DNA from: Cladopsammia gracilis
Taxonomy: Eukaryota; Cnidaria; Anthozoa; Scleractinia; Dendrophylliidae
NCBI GenBank assembly: GCA_022457155.1
Contig: JAJGOT010000275.1
Coordinates: forward strand, 665,001-729,000
Length of the DNA stretch: 64,000 nucleotides
Direction: 5' to 3'
Below the pieces are notes generated by a model, which worked only from the letters and a program-made list of their open reading frames with translations, searched no databases and was not told where the DNA came from. The position numbers and the translations under genes are program-made. This document shows, piece after piece, positions 1-11,139 of the stretch (positions are counted from its first letter, which is position 1; each line of letters opens with the position of its first letter).

Positions 1-1155
1 TGAACTAAATTTGCATGAAAAATTAGCACCTCGGAAAAATAAACAAAGCAACCAATTACATGCGTTACTAAAACAATAAACCCACACTCTCTTCAAGTAA
101 AAATATATTTAATAATAACAAAACGCATTAAGGTTTCATCAAATCATTATGTCAACAAAAGCTGTTTTATTTAGAACTCGCACTTCTCGAGTGTTCTTAA
201 AAATTCCCAAGTGCTTATATAACTCAACAATGCACGAGGAACAAGTTTTTGATTTCTTTTATAAAATAAAAACGGTTATAATGAACCTTACGTCACGCGC
301 GTGCTTTATCGAGTAATAATGAACTCGGTTTAACCAATCATGGCGCGCGCCTTTCCTTGAGCATTTTATAATCAGCTATAATATCGACCACAGCTTTGAT
401 GGTCTAGCGTTGTGGCCGCAGTAACTCAGGTTCGAGTCCTGGTCAAGGCATAATTGTTTTGATGATATCTGTGTCAGTTGTGTTTTGTTTAAAAGTGATT
501 TGGAATAGAGCGGGCGAGTTTGGGCATGTCTATTGTTTTGAAATGGGAGCGGAAGGTAATTATGTACATATCAATGATTTACCTAGGCACTATCCCTAGT
601 CATTTATTAACACAAAAGGTATAGGTAATTGATAATACATATTAATAAGTTACCTTTACCTATACCTATACCAAACTATACCTACCTATACATTCGCAAG
701 GCTTAGTCTATACTACTTCTTTCTTCGTGGAAAATGGAAAGTATACGGTTATACTTTTGAAAATGTATGTTGACTAGCATACGAAACGTTAAGTTCATAA
801 AATGCATGTTTTTAAAATGTTTATCACCGCTGTTTGCCTGTAATATTTTGAAAGATCAAGCTCTTTCCAAATCCTGTTGGAAGAATGGCGAAGACATCTC
901 TTACCAGACTGCAACAGGTTTTGAATTCAAACCGTGCGTGACTAGATGGAGGATGACCTTCGCACGCCATATCGCATTTCTTGTCTGCGCCAACAACGCT
1001 GCAGTGTTGACGTAGAACAGGTGTCAAATTTGGCCAATCAGAGGGTACCAGACTCTGGTTTACTGCCACGAGTTTTTTAAAATAAATTTCGCCTCTCTCC
1101 CCAGCCTCCCATCGTTTTTTCTCTTGCGCCCGATTTTTCTTTCGCGCGCCACAAA
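1..1155. other. Gene-free repeat DNA
   Basis: No credible gene. Bases about 175-330 are an inverted partner of about 40245-40420: the 'acgcgcgtgctttatcgagt' block and the block around 'cttatataactcaacaatgc' recur there in reverse complement, so both are copies of one dispersed element. A degraded tRNA-like segment with a B-box-like 'ggttcgagtcctgg' lies at about 393-447 and is probably an old SINE head. The short open frames here have no recognisable domain. Confidence 0.6.
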
Positions 1156-1466
1156 CCACAGGCAGCCCAAGCTTAGTATGTAATGTTTACGCAACTAACG
1201 ATCTGTAGACTTTGTATGGGAAATCCATTTTGGTCTTATATATGCTAAAATAAAGCTTTAATGTGGAAATAAACTTCACTTACCTCAACATTGTGTTTTC
1301 GTTGTGTCTTGTATGCAATTTGGACGCAAATGATGTCCATTTTAGACAGTTTTGTGGCTTACGAGTTTTCGCGATGTCGTTGTCATAAAGAGAAGCAAGG
1401 CCGGTGACTCCCGGCGACCTCGTCCCACAAATCGCTCTTTCACCACAAAGCGACGGGCCGAATCGC

Positions 1467-2000
1467 CATAAAAACACCACAGCCATAAGGCCACATAAAT
1501 TTCCTATCCCATCGACTCGTCTCGGCGATCGCACTGCGATTTTAGGGGGAGAAATTTCAAATAATATTCGGTTTTTTGCAATCTTCCCGACCGTTCAGCT
1601 AGCAGTGCGACTACGGCCGCTGGAGCGTGACCACGATCATACGACATTCTGCACTCTCATTGGCCAATTCAAAATAACAACCACGCGCAATAAGTAGAGT
1701 GTCAAGGGAGGCAAAAGACAAATTTTGCCCCCAGTCAATAAACACACTGGCCCCCCCTCCCTTGACAGTGTACTTATTGCGCGTGGTTGTTATTTTGAAT
1801 TGGCCAATGAGAGTGCAGAATGTCGTATGATCGTGGTCACGCTCCAGCGGCCGTAGTCGCACTGCTAGCTGAACGGTCGGGAAGATTGCAGAAAACCGAA
1901 TATTATTTGAAATTTCTCCCCCTAAAATCGCAGTGCGATCGCCGAGACGAGTCGATGGGATAGGAAATTTATGTGGCCTTATGGCTGTGGTGTTTTTATG
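1467..2000. repeat. Long palindrome (foldback)
   Basis: Arms 1467-1711 and 1756-2000 are nearly perfect reverse complements, separated by about 45 bp. The left arm starts 'ataaaaacaccacagcc' and the right arm ends with its complement. The near-identity suggests a recent origin. Two antiparallel open frames here are mirror images of the arms, not genes. Confidence 0.85.
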
Positions 2001-2948
2001 TACCAGTCAATTCCAAGACCGCCCATCCCCCCCCCGGGCAACCCCCCGGGCATTTGACTTTTTTAGAAAAAAATTGTCAAATGCCCCACTATGTGGGCAG
2101 TTTATACGGTCAAATGCCCCACCGTGCATGGCTTCACAGAGCGTCAAATGCCCCACCGTCCGGGCAAGGAGGGTCTAAAGTAACTAGTTACAGTGGATTT
2201 CAGCTTACTTTGGCCTCGCCAGTTGCCAAGTTCATTGGCAAATTTGATACTACGTTGCGAAGTTGTCAATTACATTTGTCAGTTTGCCAACCAAATTGCG
2301 AACTTTGAAACGAAGTTGGCAACTTCGGTGCCAACGAAGCCCAATGTAAAGTCTGAAGTTGTTCTTAAACGCTATTTGCGAAGTCAAAACAATTTTCAGC
2401 CGATCTGGATGGTTTTCTTTAACATTATTTTGTAGACTTGCCAAGACAAATCGATAAACTGCTCCTGTTCAGATTGTTTTTGAGGTGAGATCACGTACGC
2501 TGTAAGATGCATGCCACTATTTCAGTTGTGGTTTTGAATTCGACCAACATATAAATCGTATATTATCTTTCATGTTCACTTTAAATATCTAAATCTATGC
2601 TTGTGCTGTCGTCTGTTGTTTATATATCTCTTAGCTAGATTTAGTTGCAGCGAAAAAATAGAACGGACGTATGTTTCGAAATACTAAATGTGAACAAAGA
2701 TCTTGCTTAGTCACTTTCGTTTTGTGCGTTGATAGAAAAAAACAACGCAACAGACACGTGGAACCGGAAAGAATGGATTACGAAATCTTTTACCTTGCGA
2801 CCGCTAACCAACGTTTTTGTTGAAGTCAAATGCCCGCCCCGTCGGGCCTCGTTTCACGTCAAATGCCCCACTATGCGGAGCTAACCTCTCGTCAAATGCC
2901 CGGGGTATGCCCGGGGGGGGGATGGGCGGTCTTGGAATTGACTGGTAC
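2000..2948. mobile_element. TIR element with C/G-rich ends
   Basis: The left end 'gtaccagtcaattccaagac' followed by a C-run is matched by its reverse complement ending at 2948. Just inside both ends are short direct repeats containing 'gtcaaatgcccc' (several copies at 2075-2165 and 2825-2900). There is no coding capacity, so this is a non-autonomous DNA element inserted inside the larger 1156-3076 element. Confidence 0.75.
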
Positions 2949-3502
2949 ATAAGTGAAGTTTATTTCCACATTAAAGCTTTATTTTAGTATATATAAGACC
3001 AAAATGGATTTCCCATACAAAGTCTACAGATCGTTAGTTGCGTAAACATCACATACTAAGCTTGGACTGCCTGTGGTCACGCAAGCACAAGTAAACACAT
3101 TTCAAATAAATATTAATAGCTTATTGAAGTATACCCCTTTCTTGTTGTGGCAAAAAATTCCTTGTTTGGAAGCAAAATCTAGTGTTCTAATGAGCTTTTA
3201 TCGCTCTATATCCTATTAAAAATCAATTCTTGAGTAGGTGATAACTGAGCGCAAACGAAAAGGTCAAGTGTCATGATGACCTTTTCTCTTTGTGCCGATG
3301 GATTGAAACTATCTCATGATCACGCGAAATTTGTTGTCCAAACTATATCTTAAACATAGTAGTTTCCTTATTACAGGCGATAATTTCATAGATTTTAAAA
3401 TCACTTTTGGTGAGTGAAGTTGTACAAAGCAACCAAATTTCCAAGCCACTGTGTCAACAACATGTCGGCTGTTTGATTAGGTTTCTGAGGCCACGTTTAC
3501 AC

Positions 3503-3612
3503 GGTTCAAACGTCGAACTTCACAAGTGCCGAATCTAATGCAAATGAGTAAAATCTATTGTTCTTGCTCATTTGCATTAGATGCGGCACATGTGAAGTTC
3601 GACGTTTGAACC
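3503..3612. repeat. Small foldback element
   Basis: Arms 3503-3547 and 3567-3612 ('ggttcaaacgtcgaacttca' and its complement) form a hairpin with a loop of about 20 bp. It has no coding content. This is a typical short palindromic MITE. The surrounding 3080-4190 shows no gene. Confidence 0.75.
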
Positions 3613-4196
3613 GGGCCTAAGGGCTCGTTTCTTTTCTACGTACTCTGCCCATTCCAAAAACAGAAAACATCAAACTATTGCACCTATTCCTCTCGTAAAA
3701 TATGGAAAGAAGTCGCTACTTTGACTATGTGTACCTGGAAAAATTTTCGTGTGTGAGAATGCAAACAACATAGTTTTATTAGCGTATTCTGATTTCAGAA
3801 TGACCAGAATATGTCCCAAAAAACGCGCCCAAAGTAAAACATTTGGCGACAATCTTGCATGTGTGGTTGGTATCTGGTCGTGGTCGATTAAAATAGTATG
3901 TCTTCGTTGAAGTCTCGTAAAAGATCTTATCGGTACCGTGTGAAGTGCAAAGAATGCGAGATGTAGAAGCTCATTCTCTGATCGTTCACAGCGGTAGAAA
4001 AGTAAAATGTCAGCAAGTGCTAGAATCATCATCATCATGACAAATAAACATGACGTCACGAGTTTCATTCGGGCAAATAAAGTTCAGCACCCCCGAAAAA
4101 ATTTTTCACGTACGCCGTTGTGCATCTTTAGTTATAAAGCGAGTTAAAACTACTGCAGTAATACATCTTTTACAAACAAAATCCCACTCTTAGCTA

Positions 4197-5408
4197 AGGG
4201 GCGGACCATTAGAAATCTTGGGAGGGGGGGTGACAATTACCAAAAAAAAAATCCTGCAAAGGAAAATTGTCTCAAAAAAAATTCCTGCAAGCAGTTGACC
4301 ATAAAAAAATAAAATCCTGCAAGCTAACCGGGTATATATACATATATTTATTTATTTATTTATTTATTTTAAACTGCCTCAAAGGTCTATCTGGTACATA
4401 TACCGATATCTTAATTTAGTATACATGTATACTGAAACAGTGGATAGCATTGTTGGCGCGCTCGGATTGGCTACCGAAACTCGGAATATTCACCTCCCAG
4501 CAATTTGCGTGCGAAAATTGTAATCGTTAATTGACAGGAATAAATGAGTTAAAAAGCATCATTTTCGTTATATTATGTCACTGTTTCAGTATATATATCC
4601 ACCACTACCCGGCACCTCCACTTCGGTGAATAGTTGTTAAATAAACAAAACCTTGTTTATGTACATATTTGAAAACACTGTAAACATCATGAAATATGTA
4701 ACCTGCTCTACAGATTGTCCAACCGTCCCGATTTCGTCGAGATTACCCCGATTTTGCTTGAAAATCCCGAATCCCGACCAATATGTGATCGGGATAGGAA
4801 AAATCCCGATTTTGACATTCGGTTCTGTCATTTTCGTCAAATTCTCGTAATACTTACTATACAAAAAGACGAAATTGCGTAAACTTAACTCTGATATCCA
4901 GATAAACTAAAAAAACAGCAAGAAATATAAAATGAAATCGAGTACTTGTATGTGGAGCCACACAAAGAGACGCAAAGCGACTAGAAGCCACATCAATTCG
5001 CCAAACATTTTTGACAGAAATTGTTGTCTCAGAACACTAGAAATGGAGTTTCAGAGCATCAAGATTTCAAAATTTTCTGGTGGGGCATGCCCCCACACCC
5101 CCCTAGCGGCTCGCGCCTTCGGCGCTCGACCACTCCATCTCAATTCTTATTTCTCCACATATTTTATGCAACGGTTCGACAGTCTGACTTGAATCTACTC
5201 TCCAGAGTTTAATACAAAAAATGAATTGGGCCAAGTATAAAAAAAATTGGAGCTTGCACGCATTTATAAAGAAAATCTGAGAAAAAAAAAACCTGCAGGC
5301 TTGCACCTCCCCCAAAAAAAAATCCTGCAGGAAACTCAGGCCGAAAAAAACAATCATACACTGAAAATTTTTTGACCCCCCTCCCAGGATTTCTAATGGT
5401 CCACCCCT
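4197..5408. mobile_element. 1.2-kb TIR element
   Basis: The terminal inverted repeats read 'aggggcggaccattagaaat' on the left and 'aggggtggaccattagaaat' on the right, read inward. The interior carries repeated 'atcctgcaagc'-like motifs but no transposase. A smaller element is nested at 4428-4593, and a degenerate 'cccgat' repeat tract lies at about 4710-4815. Confidence 0.75.
4428..4593. mobile_element. Nested short MITE
   Basis: The ends 'tatactgaaacagtg' (4428) and 'cactgtttcagtata' (to 4593) are inverted. It sits inside the 4197-5408 element, so it inserted later. It is about 166 bp long and non-coding. Confidence 0.65.
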
Positions 5409-5547
5409 AAGCTATATGTACTTGTCATGAAAGATCTACCACAACAAAGTCACCAAAAAGGTTTCTCCTGGCCAAATAAAATCCGACTGAAATTCAGTTT
5501 TGACGGCGAGTTCTCGATATTTACAGACAGCAGCTCTTACATGTAAT

Positions 5548-5872
5548 ATGGTGTGTGTGTTCCTATTACGCTGTGCCTGCCCTATTACGCTGTGCCTGTT
5601 CCTAATACGCGGTGCCTGTTCCTATTACGGTGTGCCGATTCCTATTACGCTGTGCCTGTTCATAATACGGTGTACTTACTTACTTACTTATCCTCTTCGG
5701 GCCCACGAGGACTCTTGAGGCCAGAATAATAATACGGTGTGCCTGTTCCTATTACGCTGTGCCTGTTCCTATTACTCGCGCTGTACCTGTTCCTAATACG
5801 CTGTGCCTGTTCCTAATACGCTGTGCCTGTTCCTATTACGCTGTCTGGCTTTTTGTTGTGCCTGTTCCTATT
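5548..5872 (+). repeat. 20-bp minisatellite
   Basis: Around fourteen degenerate copies of a roughly 20-bp unit 'gtgcctgttcctattacgct'. They are interrupted near 5670-5730 by a short 'tacttacttactta' microsatellite and unrelated sequence. Confidence 0.85.
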
Positions 5873-5964
5873 GAAAAGTGAATTTTGACCCTGATCCCGC
5901 TTTATAGTAAAGTAGTCCATGGCAAAAATAGGCAGGTTTCAATGATGGTGAAAAGAAATGATAA

Positions 5965-5983
5965 TGGCCGTTTTTATACTAGA

Positions 5984-6014
<31 letters not shown>

Positions 6015-6053
6015 AACATTTGTAGTTCGTCTGGTTATGCGTCTCTAGTAGAC

Positions 6054-6090
<37 letters not shown>

Positions 6091-6200
6091 AGACGAATTA
6101 TGCGAACGACGCATTTCGAAAGATAATTCGTCTAGACGGATAATGCGTCTTGTGCCCGTATTTATACTAGAGAAGCATAACCAGACGAACTACAAATGTT

Positions 6201-6231
<31 letters not shown>

Positions 6232-6329
6232 TCAAGTTGTTCGTCCCGTCTTTATACTAGACGCATAACATGACAGACGCATTATTCATCTGGACGGAGG
6301 ATAATGCGTCTCTAGTATAAAAACGGCCA
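5965..6329. mobile_element. Palindromic MITE with perfect 29-bp ends
   Basis: The first 29 bases ('tggccgtttttatactagag' onward) are perfectly complementary to 6301-6329. Almost the whole 365 bp folds on itself: the internal unit 'acgcattatccgtct' recurs five or six times in alternating orientation. It has no open frame of note. Confidence 0.85.
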
Positions 6330-6774
6330 ATCTGTCCATTGCGGCTCAAGCAATAGAAAAGTTTATACCCGTTGGCCGAATACTCGAGAGTAAGCAGCTC
6401 TCTAATTTATCCAATTGCAGCCTATATTCTCTCCAAATTTTACAGTATATAATCAGTATCCCTTAGAATATAGACTGAAAGACAGGATTTTTGCTTAAAA
6501 ACAAATTCCGTTGTCATCTTCACGACCTTTTGTTCAGCTTTGCTTGTATGAACGCGGGTCGATAAACGGTACAGTATTTGCATCAAATACACTGATTCTG
6601 GATCATTTGGAACCTATTTACGCATCTTTTTCTAAGCCGGCAAGCAATGCACACATCTTAGTCATACAAGTAGAATACACAAATTTACTTTTCTCTTTGC
6701 CTTTGGCACAAGTCGTGAAATGTTTTCTAATCACATGAGGGCTAATAGATTGGAGGTCCGATGATCGGATTTCA

Positions 6775-6973
6775 TAGCCCAAGCTGTATGTGTCACAGAA
6801 CCGTTACGAGCGAAATTATATAAAGGATAACACACAAGCGAAGTAGGGTAGGCAATTTTTTTGAAATCTTGTTCGTATTTTTTAACTCCTAGAATGGACC
6901 GTTTTTCGTCATACAAATCCTTATAATTAATATTTCGCTCGTAACGGTTCTGTGACACATACAGCTTGGGCTA
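6775..6973. mobile_element. MITE with about 42-bp inverted ends
   Basis: The left end 'tagcccaagctgtatgtgtc' is matched in reverse complement at the right end. The ends resemble the 'cagcccaagc' ends of the 1156-3076 element, so they may belong to one superfamily. It is non-coding. Confidence 0.75.
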
Positions 6974-7205
6974 CCTGTGATAGTTTGTCGAATTTTAAGC
7001 CAAAATCTACATTTCTTGAATCAGTTTTTCACTCCGGCTAATATAACATTGCCTTGTATTATATTTGAAACTTCCAAACATTCAAATCACGTTTACCGCT
7101 GATTTCACCGATTTTTCATATCCAAAACACATCACGCTCATACACAAAGCCTTTGAGCTGGCAGCAAACTTTGTCTGAGTCACGTAGGAGTTTTATCTAT
7201 TTTAA

Positions 7206-8134
7206 CCCTATTCAGACTGGGCTTTTTTAGGCAATCTGTAACTGGGGGGGGGGGGGGGAGGGGGGCTCCTCGGACCCCCCCTTCATATCTCTGGAACCAT
7301 TAAGGCTAGGACCATGAAATTTTCACACAATGTTCATCTCCCTACAAGGAAACCTCACACCCAGTTTTGACCTGTCACACCCAATTATGACGTCACAGTG
7401 ACGTAATTTTTGTTTTTCCGACGTTTATTTGATATTTTTCCATCCACATACTTAAAATATCAAATATAACTGTAAAATCATCTCTTTAATATTAAAACAT
7501 AATAAATACAAACAAGGACACACTTGTAAAGCGAGAAAAGGCAAAAAAAAGGCGATAAAACTATAATTTTGAAATTATTGTCCGCCATCTTGGATCCGCC
7601 ATCTTGGATTTCCTTTTTTTTCGTTTAAATTAAAATTTAAAAAATATCTAAAAGAGAAAAGGATCAGAATGTATAAAACACGTATCAAACTAATGTCTAT
7701 TATCCAAACAATGAACTTAGAAGCGTTATTTAATAAATAGTACAAAATTTTTCTCTATAAGTAAAAGTGAGCAAAAATTTACCTACCCCTCCCCCCCAAA
7801 TATTTGATGTTAAAAATTTTTGATGTCTTTCAAGAATTAGTCCCAAGAAAAAACTATTCTAATAAGAAAATGCACTATAAGTCAAAAAACAAGATCTTAA
7901 AATAAAAAATTCACCATATTTTAATATTTTGAAAACCTATGTGTCAAAAACCGGTTGCCATGGCAACGTGGTTAATCACACTGACATGTTATGGATACCA
8001 AAATGTCCTTAGATAAATTCTAGGAAAGTCAGAAAATTTCAGCCTCATAGCTATTTCGGTGTAAGAGTTATTACAATTTTACTGGAGGGGGGGTTCGAAA
8101 AGCCCCCCCCCCCCCCCCCCCCGTCTGAATAGGG
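7206..8134. mobile_element. TTAA-flanked non-autonomous element
   Basis: The 12-bp ends 'ccctattcagac' and 'gtctgaataggg' are perfectly inverted and directly flanked by TTAA on both sides (7202-7205 and 8135-8138). TTAA duplication with ends starting CCC is the signature of the piggyBac superfamily. The 929-bp interior has G/C homopolymers near each end and no transposase frame, so it would depend on an enzyme encoded elsewhere. Confidence 0.85.
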
Positions 8135-8260
8135 TTAATGAATAGTGCAAAGCGCGCGCTCGCTATTAGCCTATGGATGACGACAGAATTAAAAGAGGTT
8201 CGTGACGGCCCTTATTGTAGGCTCGATTTCCGCTGCTTTCTCGCGTCCGGTCTTTGAGCC

Positions 8261-8338
8261 AACCTCGTTCCCAGGGCCTCTCTCTCTTCAGTTACGTCAT
8301 GACGTAGCTGACGAGAGAGAGGCCCTGAGAACGAGGTT
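8261..8338. repeat. Short foldback
   Basis: 'aacctcgttcccagggcctc' at 8261 pairs with the reverse complement ending at 8338 around a centre 'tcatga'. Similar 'cctcgtcccaggg' ends occur at about 55316. It is a small coral-type palindromic repeat. Confidence 0.75.
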
Positions 8339-8339
8339 G

Positions 8340-9690
8340 TCTCCGAGGGAGAGGAGCGCGGGCTCGTTTCCAGAACAGCGGCTGGTAGTCGAGCCTTCCA
8401 TTATTATTGATTATTATTATTGATTTTCGTGCAGCAAACCGTCGGAGAAAAATGAGAAATAAGATGAGAATTTTAACGGATGCTGAGTTTCGTTCCAAAA
8501 TGAAGTACGTACTGTCAAAATCGACCGGCTCAGTCAAAGGCGTTCTCGCTTGCGTGGTTTTCGCGCCAGATCAGAAAACAAAGATGGCGCAAGTTTCGCG
8601 CAACAATCTTGGAACGAAGTTCGTTTTCAGTTTTCATGATACCAGAATGAAATGTCATACCTGAACGAGAATTTCATTCGGATTGAAAACCGGAGTGAAC
8701 TCATTCCGGAATGACCTGTACGGGAACAAAATTTCGTCTCGTTATCATGCAAACAGATACAGAGAAATATATGGAGATGGAATGAACCTGTTCCAGAATG
8801 AAAGTCATTCCGGTATCATGTGAATAGATAGCCCCTAACCCACGAACCCTGCTTGGGTATAACTATAGTTAGTCTGTATTGTTTTGGATCACCGAGGCGT
8901 AAATGTTCTAACTATAGTTAGAGCGAACAGAGAAGCGGTCACATTACCGAAATAGCTAACCATAGTTATCCCCGTCTTGACTATAGTTAGTAGCCCAGAT
9001 GTGACCGCAGCCTTTGTAGAACAAATTATGATACATTAGGCACTTTTGTTATTCGATGAGATGCAAATAAGTGGCCCTGTATTTTGAATTTGCTCCGAAT
9101 ATCTCATTAAAAATTGCCGCATTTTGTAGTAAAAAATGAAGCTAATCCAGCGTTCTTGCGTGTTTATTGTAGGGAAAGAGACTCGGCTTAAAAGAAGAAA
9201 GGAACCTTACAACTGTGATACAATGATTGACAAACGTCCGGAGCGATTTCAGACGAGAATTCCAAGGAACTCAGAGCAAGATTTCCTGTTGATAGATCCC
9301 TATCACAAAGATTTTTTGAAAAAGAAACTGGACTGAATCGATTTCTTATAATTTTATTGTGCAGTTAGAATGTAACCACTATAAATTATCTAAACTAAAA
9401 TAACACGGAAAGCGACACTTTTATTATTGTTATTATCGTGTTGTGTAAAAGTTATATTTTTCTTATGAGGCAGTTCATTTCAATTGTCAGGTTAACAAAG
9501 CGCCGGCAAACCTCTTTTTCTTTTTCGATCTTATTCCTTTGAAACGCAGAGAAAAAAATGGAAAAAGTAGAAATTTATTAACATCGACTGATCAATGCGG
9601 GTTAAAGTTTGAATTACAAAAAATATATACAACAAACGAAAAACATGACTCTAACATTGATGATTAAAGATGTAATGTTTTTATTGCCTC
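8340..9690. other. Gene-free stretch, degraded repeats
   Basis: No gene was recognised. Bases 8500-8825 are rich in 'gaatga'/'cattcc' motifs in both orientations, and 8850-9010 carry repeated 'actatagtta' motifs; both look like eroded palindromic elements. The frame at 9136-9336 begins with ATG but has no recognisable domain or splice context. Confidence 0.5.
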
Positions 9691-9697
9691 AATTATG

Positions 9698-9979
9698 TAA
9701 AAATACGAAAAAAGCAAGTGACACCCTCGAACACCTACCCCGCGGCCTGGCCAGTACCTTACGCATGCACACAGCCATATCACCCGGGCAGTGGCAGCCC
9801 GTGGACAGCTGTTTCGTCCTAGTTAGAACTCATCAGCATGGCATAGCCAGGCAGGGTCTCACATAAGATCATCGACCCCGCCACTTTACTGCCAAGACGT
9901 GGCTGTACGCATGCGTAAGGTACTGGCCAGGCCGCGGGGTAGATGTTCGAGTGTGTCACTTGCTTTTTTCGTATTTTTA
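9698..9979. mobile_element. Foldback element with 71-bp arms
   Basis: Arms 9698-9768 and 9909-9979 are inverted ('cctggccagtaccttacgca' and its complement). The about 140-bp centre contains 'agctgtttcgtcctagttag', a motif type seen in SINE tails, suggesting a second element captured in the loop. Confidence 0.8.
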
Positions 9980-10021
9980 CTCAATTATGTAGCATTTTGA
10001 CTTTAAGATCAGGTTTAAGTG

Positions 10022-10124
10022 TAGCCTGAGAAGACAGACTGCGTTTCGCGGCGCCACCACTGTGGCCCCTGGGAAACTGGCCCCAGTGGTGGCGCCGCGA
10101 AACGACGACTGTTTTCTCAGGCTA
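10022..10124. repeat. Short MITE, tagcctgag ends
   Basis: The ends 'tagcctgaga' and 'tctcaggcta' and an inner stem around 'gtttcgcggcgccaccactg' form a hairpin of about 100 bp. The rest of 10125-11139 is gene-free. It includes a tRNA-like segment at about 10507-10575 with a B-box-like 'gggttcgattc'. Confidence 0.75.
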
Positions 10125-11139
10125 GTTTAAGTGTAAATTTAGGTGATACTCAAGCGAGAATCACGCGGGATGCTCGCGAAAGTCGCCCGGCTGCGTGGGA
10201 ACTCGAGAGACTGTTCATAAACTAGATCAAGTCAACTAGAGAGTCGAAACCGCCGAAGCCGATTTCCCTTTCGTAAACGGTCGATGCCGATGCCATCAAT
10301 GGTCGATGCTATTTCTCTCTAGTTTATGCCTGGATTGGGACGAAAGTAGGCTATCATTATTAGATAAAATTGGGACTAGGTAAAGCGATTATTAGATCTA
10401 AGCTACATTCGCAGTTAGGTAAGATTTAGGGTTAGGGTGAGCCGTTATTGATATATATTAAGAAAAGCACCTTTTATAATTAAATTTTTCTTGGGTTTGC
10501 CGGATCAACCCAGTGATCTAGTGGTAAAAAGGAGATACTAGCATGTAGAGGTTCCGGGTTCGATTCTAGGTAATTAATTGCATTTTTCTTTTTCTGATAG
10601 AAAAAAATAATTCTAAAATTGGTGAAAATTTTTCTAAGTGTCGCTAAAATGGCATCGACCGTTTGCGAAAGGGACAATTGCACCGCCGAAAAGCGAGGGG
10701 AAATGCGAAGGCGACCGACACCACCTCGCAAATATCGGCGCTTCACCCCTCTCCTCGCGAGTATTGGGGCTCAGTTTTTCCCTCTCCTCGTGAGTATAGG
10801 CCCTTGGAGGGAAATACTGACTGTTTTCAGGTCTATACAAGTCAGGACAACAAGTGAAATAGCTGTCACTAACTTAAGCAAACGATACAACAACTTATTT
10901 TAATAATCTTTTTCTCTATTGCTTTCAAATCTTGCCCTATCCTTTGCCATAACCTCTTTGATGCACATGCCGTTTTCTGAAGTTCTCAAAGTATGTGTTC
11001 GCCACGTCTTCATAGTTTATCCTAGTAACGGACATACAGCAAAATCCAAGGCATGGTTACTAGTCAAGCATCCCTTGAATTTTGTCAACAACCAACGACG
11101 ACAATTCTTGCCGATTTTGAGGAAGAATATCAGTTTTCG

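Larger units (their letters stand above)
1156..3076. mobile_element. Nested inverted-repeat element
   Basis: Bases 1156-1282 and 2950-3076 are inverted copies of each other, about 127 bp each with a few mismatches. The ends read 'ccacaggcagcccaagctt' outward. The interior holds a 245-bp-arm palindrome (1467-2000) and a second element with its own inverted ends (2000-2948). No transposase frame is visible, so it is non-autonomous. A related end sequence occurs at about 27838, inside an intron of the HSPBP1-like gene. Confidence 0.7.

Noticed and set aside
824..1159. 111-codon minus-strand frame
   Set aside because: The short piece 'ILPTGFGKSLIFQ' resembles a helicase motif I (a RecQ-like transposon remnant at best); nothing else of the domain follows.
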